From assembly GCF_036014215.1 (NCBI RefSeq), contig NZ_CP107921.1, forward strand, positions 911,001-975,000: a stretch of 64,000 bases of DNA, read 5' to 3'. The position numbers and the translations under genes are program-made. Every line of letters starts with the position of its first letter. The stretch's first letter is position 1. Below, one piece after another: positions 17,351 through 25,391 of this stretch. This stretch comes from Streptomyces sp. NBC_00440. GTDB taxonomy: Bacteria > Actinomycetota > Actinomycetes > Streptomycetales > Streptomycetaceae. A model generated the notes under the pieces. It saw only the letters and a program-made list of their open reading frames with translations, ran no database searches and was not told the origin of the DNA.

Positions 17351-18732
17351 TGCCGGCCGGACAGCGGGATCCCGACAGGTTCCGGGCGTTCGGGCCGCGC
17401 CACATCGACGACATCGCCCGGCGGTTCGGGCTGCCCGAACACATCACGGAGACCGTGCGCAGGGTGTCGCTCGTGCTGCCGTTCCGGGTCAACGAATATG
17501 TGCTGTCACACCTCATCGACTGGGACCGGGTCCCCGAAGACCCCATGTTCCAGCTGACGTTCCCGCAGAGCGGGATGCTGGCGCGCTCCGACGAGGACCA
17601 GCTCGCCAAGCTCTCCGGCGACCCGTCGGACAAGCTCCTGCTGCGCGAGGCCGTACGGGACATCCGCGAGCGGCTCAATCCGCATCCGTCCGGCCAGCAG
17701 CAGCTCAACGTGCCGAGCCAGGAGGGCGTCCAGCTCCCCGGGCTCCAGCACAAGTACCGCGAGACGGTGCTCTACTTCCCCGGCCAGGGGCAGACCTGCC
17801 ACGCGTACTGCACGTACTGCTTCCGCTGGGCGCAGTTCATCGGCGACGCCGATCTGCGCTTCGCGGCCCCCGACCCGTCGGGGCTCGTCGAGTACCTGAG
17901 CGGCCATCCCGAGGTGCACGACGTCCTGGTCACGGGCGGCGACCCGATGGTGATGTCGACCGAGCGGCTGCGCGCCCACATCGAACCGCTGCTGGGCGTC
18001 GAGTCCGTCCGTACGGTCCGGATCGGCACCAAGTCCGTCGCCTACTGGCCGCATCGGTACGTCACCGACCCGGACGCCGACGAGGTGCTGCGGCTGTTCG
18101 AGTCCGTGGTGGCGTCCGGGCGGCAGCTCGCCGTGATGGCGCACTTCAGCCACCCGCGGGAGCTGGAGAGCGACCTCGCGCGCCGGGCCGTGGCCCGGAT
18201 CAGGTCCACCGGCGCGGTCGTCTACTGCCAGGCCCCGCTGATCGGGCACGTCAACGACGACGCCCGGGTGTGGAGCGCGCTGTGGCGTGCGGAACTGGCA
18301 GCCGGGGCGGTGCCGTACTACCTGTTCGTGGAGCGGGACACCGGACCGTACGACTACTTCAAGGTGCCGCTCGCCAGGGCGGCGGACATCTTCACCGAGG
18401 CGTACCGCACGCTGCCGGGCCTGGCCCGCACGGTACGGGGGCCCGTCATGTCGGCGACGCCGGGCAAGGTCGTGGTCGACGGGGTGGAGGAGACAGCCGA
18501 GGGCGCGTTCTTCCGGCTGCGGATGCTCCAGGCTCGTGATCCCGCGCTGGTGGGCAGGCCGTTCCGGGCGCGTTACTCGCCGGACGCCGCCTGGCTCGAC
18601 GAGCTGGAACTCGACCCCTCGACCCCCGCAGACATCGCGGCGGCCGTGCGCGGCGGCGCCCCGGGCGGTGCCGGAACGTCCGGCCCCGCGGGTGACGGCG
18701 CGCACGGGCTGCCGGAGAGGAACCGGACATGA
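17350..18732 (+). CDS. Radical SAM aminomutase, lysine 2,3-aminomutase (KamA) family
   Basis: A 460-residue radical SAM, PLP-dependent enzyme of the family that moves an alpha-amino group to the beta carbon. The [4Fe-4S] cysteines are C150-x3-C154-x2-C157 (CHAYCTYC), the SAM-contact motif is TGGDP, and a probable PLP lysine is K373 in TPGKV. By eye-alignment with clostridial lysine aminomutase, the VDAPGGGGK segment is shortened to MSATPGK, which removes the second Asp that binds the lysine side-chain ammonium; the first Asp region is ERDTGPYDYF. So lysine may not be the substrate. The start ATG shares one base with the preceding stop (TGATG) and the stop overlaps the aminotransferase start by 4 bp. 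A role in supplying a beta-amino acid is inferred. Confidence 0.85.
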   Translation: MPAGQRDPDRFRAFGPRHIDDIARRFGLPEHITETVRRVSLVLPFRVNEYVLSHLIDWDRVPEDPMFQLTFPQSGMLARSDEDQLAKLSGDPSDKLLLREAVRDIRERLNPHPSGQQQLNVPSQEGVQLPGLQHKYRETVLYFPGQGQTCHAYCTYCFRWAQFIGDADLRFAAPDPSGLVEYLSGHPEVHDVLVTGGDPMVMSTERLRAHIEPLLGVESVRTVRIGTKSVAYWPHRYVTDPDADEVLRLFESVVASGRQLAVMAHFSHPRELESDLARRAVARIRSTGAVVYCQAPLIGHVNDDARVWSALWRAELAAGAVPYYLFVERDTGPYDYFKVPLARAADIFTEAYRTLPGLARTVRGPVMSATPGKVVVDGVEETAEGAFFRLRMLQARDPALVGRPFRARYSPDAAWLDELELDPSTPADIAAAVRGGAPGGAGTSGPAGDGAHGLPERNRT

Positions 18733-20042
18733 CCGCAGTGACGTTCGCACCGCCTTCCCCGAACCTGGCGCTGAACCAGCTGGTGGACCGGCGCAGGGCC
18801 CGGGGGGACTCCCTGATCCACCTCGCGTTCGGCGAGGCCAGACTGCCGGTGCTGCCGCAGCTCGCCGAACAGCTGGCCATCGGCGCGTCCCGCTCCGCGT
18901 ACGGCCCGGTGGCGGGCGCCGAGGGCGTACGGGCGGCCGTCGCCGGGTACTTCGCACGCCGCGGGCTGCCGACCGACGCCGACCGGATCGTGGTCGGCCC
19001 CGGCAGCAAGCCGCTGCTGATGGCCGTACAGCTCGCCGTCCCCGGCGATGTGCTGCTGCCGCAGCCCGCCTGGAACACCTATGCGCCGCAGGCCGCGTAC
19101 GCGGGCAAGCAGGTCTTCGGGGTGCCGATCCCACGGGAGTACGGCGGTATGCCGGAGCCCGGTGCGCTGCGCGAGACGATCCGGCGGGCCAGACGGACCG
19201 GCGGCGACCCCCGGCTGCTGGTGCTGACGCTGCCGGACAACCCGACCGGGACGCTCGCGCCGCCCGCCGCGGTCCGCGAGATCTGTGCGGTCGCGCAGGC
19301 CGAGGACCTGTTGATCGTCTCCGACGAGATCTACCGGGACATCGTCCACGACCCGCGGGCCACGCCCTTCCTGAGCCCGGCGGATGTGGCCCCGGAGCGC
19401 ACCGTCGTCACCACCGGTCTCTCCAAGACGCTGGGGCTGGGCGGCTGGCGCATCGGCGCCGCGCGGTTCCCCGCGGGCGAGGCGGGTGAACTGCTGCGGG
19501 ACTCCGTGGTCGCGGCGGCCAGCGAGCTGTGGTCGACGCTCGCGGGGCCGATGCAGCAGGTCGCGGAGTACGCGTTCGCGGAGCCCCCGGAGATCGTCGC
19601 CAGGAAGCGGGCGAGCGCCCGGCTGCACGGTGCGGTGGCGCGGGCGGTGCACCGGATCGCGGTCGAAGCGGGGGCCGAGTGCCGGCCGCCGGCCGGCGGG
19701 TTCTACGTCTATCCGGACTTCGAGCCGCTGCGCGACCGGCTGGCCGCGCGCGGCATCACGGACTCGGCGTCCCTCGCGGCACGGCTGCTCGACGATTCCG
19801 GGATCGTCGTCCTGGGCGGTCATCTGCTCGGTGACCGGCCGCACGCGCTGCGGTTCAAGGCGGCCACCAGCCTGCTGTACGGCGATGAGCGGCAGCAGGA
19901 AGAGGCCCTGCTGGCCGACGATCCGGCGCGCCTCCCGCACATCGCGGCCACGCTGTCCACCATCGCCGACGGGTTCGCCCGGCTCACCCGGCCGGACAGC
20001 GGCAGACCACGCCGAGCGGAGAGCGGCCCGGAACAGAGCTGA
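18729..20042 (+). CDS. PLP-dependent aminotransferase, class I/II fold
   Basis: A 437-residue fold-type I aminotransferase. Visible signatures are LPDNPTG (cofactor/substrate loop), SDEIYRD (Asp binding the pyridine nitrogen), and the Schiff-base lysine K233 in GLSKTLGLGGWRIG. It also ends in an Arg-containing segment (ALRFKAAT) expected to bind the substrate carboxylate. The ATG overlaps the radical SAM gene's stop (ATGA), indicating coupled translation. It probably interconverts an amino acid of the pathway and its oxo-acid before or after the aminomutase step. The substrate is not deducible. The last 20 residues are Arg/Pro/Ser-rich and probably disordered. Confidence 0.9.
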   Translation: MTAVTFAPPSPNLALNQLVDRRRARGDSLIHLAFGEARLPVLPQLAEQLAIGASRSAYGPVAGAEGVRAAVAGYFARRGLPTDADRIVVGPGSKPLLMAVQLAVPGDVLLPQPAWNTYAPQAAYAGKQVFGVPIPREYGGMPEPGALRETIRRARRTGGDPRLLVLTLPDNPTGTLAPPAAVREICAVAQAEDLLIVSDEIYRDIVHDPRATPFLSPADVAPERTVVTTGLSKTLGLGGWRIGAARFPAGEAGELLRDSVVAAASELWSTLAGPMQQVAEYAFAEPPEIVARKRASARLHGAVARAVHRIAVEAGAECRPPAGGFYVYPDFEPLRDRLAARGITDSASLAARLLDDSGIVVLGGHLLGDRPHALRFKAATSLLYGDERQQEEALLADDPARLPHIAATLSTIADGFARLTRPDSGRPRRAESGPEQS

Positions 20043-20106
20043 GCCCGGAACCGAACCGCACGTCCACGTAGATGCAGAAGCAGACGCAGACGCAGAAGGA
20101 GTCCCG

Positions 20107-20820
20107 TTGAAGGAGATCGCCCCCACCCGGGAGTCGTTCCAGGAGATCGCCGCCGCGGCGGACCGGCTGCTGGCCGGGCTGACCGGGCTCCGCGACCAGG
20201 ACGTCCCGGAGCTGTCCCGGCTGCCCGGCTGGACCCGCGGCCATGTCCTGAGCCATCTGGCACGCCAGGCCCCCGCACTGGAACGGCTGCTGGAGTGGGC
20301 GCGGACCGGGGTGGAGACACCCCAGTACGCGAACCGCGGGGCCCGCGACACCGAGATCGAGGCGGGCGCAGGCCGTCCCGCCGCGGTCCAGCTGACCGAC
20401 GTCCGGGAGAGCGCCGAGCACTTCCAGCACACGATCGAAACGCTGCCCGCCGCCGCGTGGCAGGCGACGGTCAGGCCCTTCACGGGGGAACTCTGCACCC
20501 CGCAGCGGATTCTGGTGATCCGGCTGCGCGAACTCGAACTGCACCATGTGGACCTGGACATCGGCTACGGATGGGACGACATCCCCGCGTCGGCGCGGCA
20601 GATCATCCTGGCCGACGTGCTCGGCTACTACGCGGAGGCCGACGGCGTACCGGACTTCACCCTGCGCGACACCGGAGGAGATGTCCTCGGCCGGTTCGGC
20701 ACGGGCGGCCCGGACGTCACCGGCACGCCGGCGGACGCGCTCGCCTGGCTGGCGGGCCGGTCGGGCGGTACGGGCCTCACGTCGACAGCCGGGCTGCCCG
20801 TACTCCCGCCGTGGCTCTGA
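20107..20820 (+). CDS. DinB-fold, mycothiol-dependent maleylpyruvate isomerase-like protein
   Basis: A 237-residue protein of the MDMPI/DinB superfamily, four-helix bundles that hold a divalent metal with three residues. A His in GHVLSHLA near residue 40 and E144/H147 in RELELHHVD (residues 141-149) fit the three metal ligands, and SRLPGWTRGH is the usual N-terminal signature. Members use mycothiol for isomerisation, conjugation or thiol transfer. The frame is open far upstream, but I chose TTG 20107 because AAGGAG ends 5 nt before it; the preceding sequence is a run of short CAGACG/CAGAAG repeats (20073-20098) with no coding look. In this cluster it could use mycothiol as sulphur donor, isomerise an intermediate or protect the host. 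Confidence 0.8.
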   Translation: MKEIAPTRESFQEIAAAADRLLAGLTGLRDQDVPELSRLPGWTRGHVLSHLARQAPALERLLEWARTGVETPQYANRGARDTEIEAGAGRPAAVQLTDVRESAEHFQHTIETLPAAAWQATVRPFTGELCTPQRILVIRLRELELHHVDLDIGYGWDDIPASARQIILADVLGYYAEADGVPDFTLRDTGGDVLGRFGTGGPDVTGTPADALAWLAGRSGGTGLTSTAGLPVLPPWL

Positions 20821-20894
20821 CCGTTGGCGGCGGACGGGAAACAGGGCGCGGGCAGGCGCAGCAGAGACCGATGAGTCAAGGAATGTGAGCGGAC

Positions 20895-22061
20895 ATGGCG
20901 GACACGGACATACCGAGTACGGGCGCCCCGCGCCCCGGTGGGCCGGAACACTTCGACTTCGATTCGGTCCACACCGGCCTGCTGGACTGTGTGCAGGTCA
21001 ATCTGGCCGTACTGGCGGACCACCACCACGGCGCCGGGACCCATCTGCGGGCGGGGGCGGCCCTCGACTTCCGCACCTGGAAGCGGCCCGACGGGCTGCC
21101 GACGGTGGAACCCCCGCCGGACGAGCAACTCAGCACGCTGCCCGGCCTGCTGGGACTGCGCGCGGAACGGCGTGAGCGGCTGTCCGGGTCCGAACTGCCG
21201 GCCGCCGTCGCCCGGCGCGGCTCCACCCACTATGTGATCGCGGACTCGTTCCGGCTGCCCTGGCTGCCGTACCACGGGCACGCGCACATGGAGCACAGCT
21301 TCCTGCTCACCGCCGGGCCGGACGGCTGGCACATCACGGATGCCTACCGCAGCGAGACGACCTGGGGGCCCGCGGTGCCCGGCCGCTGGGTCCTCTCCGA
21401 CGCGGATCTGGCGGGCATCGGACCGGCCGACGCGGTCGGGATCGGCCCGGGAGACCTGCCGCCGCTCACCGCCCTGCCGCCCGTGCTGACCGCGGACGAC
21501 GACGCGGTACGGGAGTACCTCGGCGCGTACGAGACCTGGCCGGACCGGGCGCGCGCCGTCGAGCAGCTCACGGTGGAGACCTGGCTGCTGGCCCGCAGCC
21601 GCCGGCTGCACGCGAAATACCGCGAGCTCTACTCCGGCCGGTCCTCCGCGAGCGAGGCCGAGGAGGCGCAGCTGCGCGCCTGGGACAAGGTCGTCGAGCA
21701 GACGTATCTCGCCCACCGCCGGGTCTCGCGGGGCAGGGCCGAACCGCCGCAGCTCGTGGAGCGCCTGCGCGAAGTACTCGCGGCCGACCTGGAGATCCAC
21801 CTGGAACCGTCCGCGTCCCCCGCCCCGCCGGACGAGGCGCTGCGCCTGCGGGTGGCGGCCGTGGCCGGGGCCGTGCTCGGCGTCTCCGAGGCCGAACTGC
21901 TGGCGGGTGCCGCCTTCGACTCGTTCGCCTCGTTCGGCTCCTTCCGGCTGATCGAGATCATCGAGCGCCTTGAGGACGACCTCGGGACGGAGTTCGCCGC
22001 CGCCGACCTCGTACCGGAGAACCTCCGCCGGGTCGACGACCTGTGCCGTATCGCCCACTGA
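20895..22061 (+). CDS. BtrH-like acyltransferase domain fused to a C-terminal carrier domain
   Basis: A 388-residue two-domain protein. Residues about 18-290 resemble the N-terminal domain of butirosin BtrH-type proteins, which move an acyl group from a carrier to an amine: I see a Cys (C32 in LLDCVQVN), a His (H134 in HMEHSF) and an Asp (D149 in ITDAYRS) placed like a papain-type triad, with the YVIADSFRLPWLPYHGHAH stretch typical of the family. Residues about 300-388 look like an acyl carrier domain, with the likely phosphopantetheine serine S349 in FGSFRLIEI and a following acidic helix ERLEDDLG. The ATG at 20895 is not preceded by a strong ribosome site. The fusion suggests an acyl or aminoacyl group is tethered and then transferred within the same protein. 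Confidence 0.7.
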   Translation: MADTDIPSTGAPRPGGPEHFDFDSVHTGLLDCVQVNLAVLADHHHGAGTHLRAGAALDFRTWKRPDGLPTVEPPPDEQLSTLPGLLGLRAERRERLSGSELPAAVARRGSTHYVIADSFRLPWLPYHGHAHMEHSFLLTAGPDGWHITDAYRSETTWGPAVPGRWVLSDADLAGIGPADAVGIGPGDLPPLTALPPVLTADDDAVREYLGAYETWPDRARAVEQLTVETWLLARSRRLHAKYRELYSGRSSASEAEEAQLRAWDKVVEQTYLAHRRVSRGRAEPPQLVERLREVLAADLEIHLEPSASPAPPDEALRLRVAAVAGAVLGVSEAELLAGAAFDSFASFGSFRLIEIIERLEDDLGTEFAAADLVPENLRRVDDLCRIAH

Positions 22062-22137
22062 CCATGCCCGCTCCTTGATCAGGCCTGATCCGAACGTAAG
22101 CCCCTTCGTCTCACCGTCCCACCCGAGAGGCTCCGCC

Positions 22138-22401
22138 ATGGACTCCCGATTCACCGAACTGCTCCGCCCCTTCCTGAAGAACGCCGGACCCGACGTCGTC
22201 ATCACCCCCGGCACGGATCTGCGCAGGCTCGGCGTCGACTCGATGCAAGCCATCGAGCTGCTGTTCTCCGTCGAGGACACCTTCGGGATATCCCTGCCCG
22301 ACGAGGAGCTCAACGACACGACGTTCGCCACCGCGGGCAGCCTCTGGCACGTGATCTCCGCGCAGCTCTCCGACGGCTCCGCCGGCCAGGTGGGCGCATG
22401 A
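22138..22401 (+). CDS. Discrete acyl/peptidyl carrier protein
   Basis: An 87-residue carrier protein. The phosphopantetheine site is S35 in LGVDSMQAIELL, followed by the conserved acidic recognition helix SVEDTFGISLPDEEL. It is normal in length and strongly acidic, closer to type II ACPs than to NRPS PCPs. The ATG at 22138 follows ACCCGAGAGG; the stop overlaps the next gene by 4 bp (ATGA). It sits directly before two acyl-CoA dehydrogenases, the phosphopantetheinyl transferase and an A enzyme, so the most economical reading is that A domain 2 loads it and the dehydrogenases act on the bound acyl group. Confidence 0.93.
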   Translation: MDSRFTELLRPFLKNAGPDVVITPGTDLRRLGVDSMQAIELLFSVEDTFGISLPDEELNDTTFATAGSLWHVISAQLSDGSAGQVGA

Positions 22402-23576
22402 GCACGGAGCCCGCGGCGAACGGCCCGCTGGACCTGACGGCCGCGCTCGCGGAGGTGACCGCGGTGACCGGCGAGCACGCGGCGCGGACCGACCGGGACG
22501 CGGAGTTCCCCGTCGAGGCGCTGGACGCCCTCCGCAGCACCGGTCTGCTCGGACTCATGGTGCCCGCCGCGCACGGCGGGCTCGGCGGCACCGTGGCGGA
22601 CCTGGTGGCAGCGGCGCAGACGCTGGGGCGCAGCGACATGTCGGTGGGCATGATCTTCGCGATGCACTGCCAGCAGGCGGAGGCCATTGTCCGGTACGGC
22701 GACCGGGCGCTCCGCGACGAGCTGCTGCCGGACATCGCCAAGGGCGGGATCTATCTGGCGTCGGTGACGACCGAGGCGGGCAAGGGCGGTCATCTGCTGA
22801 GCGCTCAGGCCCAGTTGACCGGCGGCGACGGGCAGCTGGTGATCGACAGGTTCGCGCCGGTCGTGACCGGCGGCGGGTACGCCGACGGCTTCCTCATCAC
22901 GATGCGCAGCCCCGGCGCCGTCACCGACAGCGATGTGTCCCTGGTGTACGCGCACCGGAGCCAGCTCGGCATCAGCGGCTCAGGGGAGTGGCAGCCGATG
23001 GGGATGCGGGCCAGCCACAGCGGCGCGCTCAAGCTGTCCGGCAGCGTGCCGGCCCGCCAAGTGGTGGGCGAGCACGGCGGGTTCCACGAGATCGCCGCCC
23101 AGGTCTTCGGTCCGCTGGCCCATCTGGGCTGGTCGGCCGTGTGGCTCGGCACGGCGGCCGGCGCCCTCTCCCGTGTCCTGCGACTGCTGCGCAGCCCGGC
23201 GGGCCGCGAACGCTTCGACCTGACGTCGGAACTCCTGCTCTCCCGGATCTCCCGGTCCCGGCAGCGTCTGGAGGCGGTGCACGCGCTGCTCACCCGGGCG
23301 CTGGGGGTGGTGGAGTCGGGCGGCGACCTCTCGGCCCCGGCACGTCAGCTGCTGCTCAACTCGCTGAAGATCACCGCTGCCGACGAGTGCCACGCGGCGG
23401 TGGACGGCCTGGTCACCGCGCTCGGGCTGCGGCACGGCTATCTCAAGGACTCCCCCACCCACCTCGAACGCGCCCTGCGGGATCTGCGTTCGGCGGCGCT
23501 GAACTACAGCAACGACCGGCTGCACCTCGCCGACGGCCGGCTGGCGCTCCGGGACCAGGGGGTGAACTTTGCCTGA
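22398..23576 (+). CDS. Acyl-CoA/acyl-ACP dehydrogenase, first of a pair
   Basis: A 392-residue flavoprotein of the acyl-CoA dehydrogenase superfamily, which introduces an alpha-beta double bond into a thioester. The N-terminal helical domain contains FPVEALDALRSTGLLGLMVP and AHGGLGG; the middle beta domain has YLASVTTEAGKGG in place of the usual LTEPxAGSD; the C-terminal helices carry RSPAGRERF. The usual YEGT-type end with catalytic Glu is replaced by LNYSNDRLHLADG, so the base may come from elsewhere or from the partner subunit. The start overlaps the ACP stop by 4 bp. Pairing with the next gene suggests a heteromeric enzyme acting on carrier-bound substrate. Confidence 0.88.
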   Translation: MSTEPAANGPLDLTAALAEVTAVTGEHAARTDRDAEFPVEALDALRSTGLLGLMVPAAHGGLGGTVADLVAAAQTLGRSDMSVGMIFAMHCQQAEAIVRYGDRALRDELLPDIAKGGIYLASVTTEAGKGGHLLSAQAQLTGGDGQLVIDRFAPVVTGGGYADGFLITMRSPGAVTDSDVSLVYAHRSQLGISGSGEWQPMGMRASHSGALKLSGSVPARQVVGEHGGFHEIAAQVFGPLAHLGWSAVWLGTAAGALSRVLRLLRSPAGRERFDLTSELLLSRISRSRQRLEAVHALLTRALGVVESGGDLSAPARQLLLNSLKITAADECHAAVDGLVTALGLRHGYLKDSPTHLERALRDLRSAALNYSNDRLHLADGRLALRDQGVNFA

Positions 23577-24702
23577 CACATCCCGCCGGGAGCGGCCGGG
23601 CGGCCCCGACTGGACCGCGCTCGACGCGCTGCCCGCCACGGCGAGCGGCGACCGGGTCTGGGCGGCGCTGGGCCGGGGCGGTCTGACCGCCCGCGCCTAC
23701 CGTGACGGCTCGGTCGGGGCCGGGGCCGATCTCGACGGTCTCGACGGGCTGCTGGCCGCCGTGGACGCCCGCTTCTCGATCGCCGCCACGCTGTCGGTGA
23801 GCGTTCAGCTCGCCACCGCGCTGCCGGTCCTCGCGGCCGGTACCGCGCCCGCGGCCCGGTCCGCCCTGAAGGAGGCGCTCGCGGGCCGGACCGCGGTCTC
23901 GCTGGCAGCGAGTGACGTCACCGCGGGGACCGACCTCACGGCGCTGCGCACCGAGGTGCGGGCCGAGGACGACACCCTGGTGGTGACGGGCGGGAAGAAC
24001 TGGATCGCCAACGCCACCACCGCCGGTCACCACCTCGTCCTCGCCCGGCACCGCCCCGGGCGGCACTTCACCCACTTCACCTGGGTCCTGGTGCCCGCCG
24101 ACGCACCGGGCGTGGCGGTGACCCCCGCGGACTCGGCCCTCTTCGCGGACTCGGGCGCCGGCCACCTCACCTTCGACGGTGTACGGGTCGGGCGGGACCA
24201 GGTGGTGGGCCGGGCCGGCTTCGGACTGCCGCTCTTCGCCCGCCATATCGCCACCGAGCGGCTCGCCGGCGCACAGTGGGGCGTGTCCCTGTGCCGCCGC
24301 ACCCTGCGGGACACCCGGCGCCATCTGGCCGCCCGCGCGCACGGGGACGGCACCCTGTGGGACCTGGAATCCGTACGCCAGCGGTTCGCCCGCTGCCTGC
24401 TGCGGCTGCGCGAACTCCAGGCACTGGTGGCGGAGTTCGGGGAGCCCGTGGTGTCCAGGTACGACACGACGGCAGCCGCCACGCTCAAGGCGGCCGCGGG
24501 CGCCACCGTCAGCGAGGTGCTGGCCGAATGCGGTCAGCTGTGGGGCGCGGCGGGCTTCACCACCGGCGGCATCCAGGAAGTACGCGCCCAGGCCGCGCTG
24601 TTCGGGATCGGCGGCGGTGCGAACGAGGTGGTGCTCGGCGCGCTGGCCGACGCCGCCGAGAGCATCCTGGCCGAGCCCGCACGGCCGGACGTACTGCGGT
24701 GA
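23569..24702 (+). CDS. Acyl-CoA/acyl-ACP dehydrogenase, second of a pair
   Basis: A 377-residue acyl-CoA dehydrogenase homologue, divergent from its neighbour. It keeps a beta-domain segment LAASDVTAGTDLT (flavin contact region), GGKNWIANA, and a C-terminal GIGGGANEVVLGALAD that matches the GGTNEI-type loop, but no Glu at the YEGT position. The N-terminus is short and lacks part of the first helix bundle. I chose TTG 23569, 8 bp inside the previous gene, because AGGGGGTG precedes it by 5 nt; the next ATG lies far inside. The stop overlaps the PPTase GTG by 4 bp. It likely forms a mixed oligomer with the first dehydrogenase, as some actinobacterial pairs do. Confidence 0.85.
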   Translation: MPDTSRRERPGGPDWTALDALPATASGDRVWAALGRGGLTARAYRDGSVGAGADLDGLDGLLAAVDARFSIAATLSVSVQLATALPVLAAGTAPAARSALKEALAGRTAVSLAASDVTAGTDLTALRTEVRAEDDTLVVTGGKNWIANATTAGHHLVLARHRPGRHFTHFTWVLVPADAPGVAVTPADSALFADSGAGHLTFDGVRVGRDQVVGRAGFGLPLFARHIATERLAGAQWGVSLCRRTLRDTRRHLAARAHGDGTLWDLESVRQRFARCLLRLRELQALVAEFGEPVVSRYDTTAAATLKAAAGATVSEVLAECGQLWGAAGFTTGGIQEVRAQAALFGIGGGANEVVLGALADAAESILAEPARPDVLR

Positions 24703-25391
24703 ACACCGTGCTGGAGGTCGCGGACCGGGTCTGGGTGGCCGAGGCCGCCGCCGGCCGGACCCCACCGAGCACCCACCGGGACGATCTGCGCCGCGCGGCC
24801 CTGCTGCCCGAGTGGCGCGCCCGTGAATTCCTCGCCGGGCGCGGGCTGCTGCGCCGGCTGATCACCGCCGTCCACCCGGCGGCCGACGGGGCCCGGATCG
24901 CTGCGGACGAGCGCGGCCGACCCCGTATCGCGGGACTGCCCGGGGTGGGGATCAGCGTGTCGCACAGCGGAGGCGCGGTCGCGGCCGGGGTCGCCGTCGG
25001 ACGGGCCGTCGGCGTGGATCTCCAGCAGCCCGCGGAATCCGTGTCGGCCCTGTTCGCCCGCCGGGTGCTGCACGGCCACGCCGACCGGGTCACCGCGCTG
25101 CCGCCGGAGCGGGCCGCCGAGGAGGTCGCCTGGGTGTGGACCGTCCAGGAGGCCTGTGTGAAGGCCAGCGGCGCGGGTGTCTCCGGCCGCCCCTGGACCA
25201 TCGACGTACGTCCCGGCTCCCGGCACGGCCACTGGGGCGCGTACCGCTGGATCAGTCTGCGCGACCGGTCACAGACCCCGTTCAGCTGCGCGTTCTCCAC
25301 GCGCCCCGCACCGGCCGCGTGCGGAACCGATACGTCCGGCAGCACCCCGGCATCCGGCGAGACCCCAACATCCGACAAGGACAGACCGTGA
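24699..25391 (+). CDS. 4'-phosphopantetheinyl transferase, Sfp type
   Basis: A 230-residue PPTase that would move phosphopantetheine from CoA onto the carrier serines of this cluster. Motifs: DERGRPRI, SVSHSGG, GVDLQ with D107, and WTVQEACVKASGAG with E151 and K155. The usual second acidic residue of the GxDxE motif is Gln (Q109) and the Lys of WxxKEA is also Gln (Q150). Mg-binding D107 and E151 remain. Some PPTases, including the human one, use a Gln as metal-shell residue, so activity is likely. The start GTG 24699 overlaps the previous stop (GTGA); the frame is open upstream only as a shadow. The last 40 residues are Ser/Thr/Pro-rich and look disordered. Confidence 0.88.
   Translation: MNTVLEVADRVWVAEAAAGRTPPSTHRDDLRRAALLPEWRAREFLAGRGLLRRLITAVHPAADGARIAADERGRPRIAGLPGVGISVSHSGGAVAAGVAVGRAVGVDLQQPAESVSALFARRVLHGHADRVTALPPERAAEEVAWVWTVQEACVKASGAGVSGRPWTIDVRPGSRHGHWGAYRWISLRDRSQTPFSCAFSTRPAPAACGTDTSGSTPASGETPTSDKDRP

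Noticed and set aside
20628..22955. A 775-codon minus-strand ORF opposite the BtrH-ACP-dehydrogenase genes
   Set aside because: Compositionally biased shadow, and the plus-strand genes have clear domains and overlaps.
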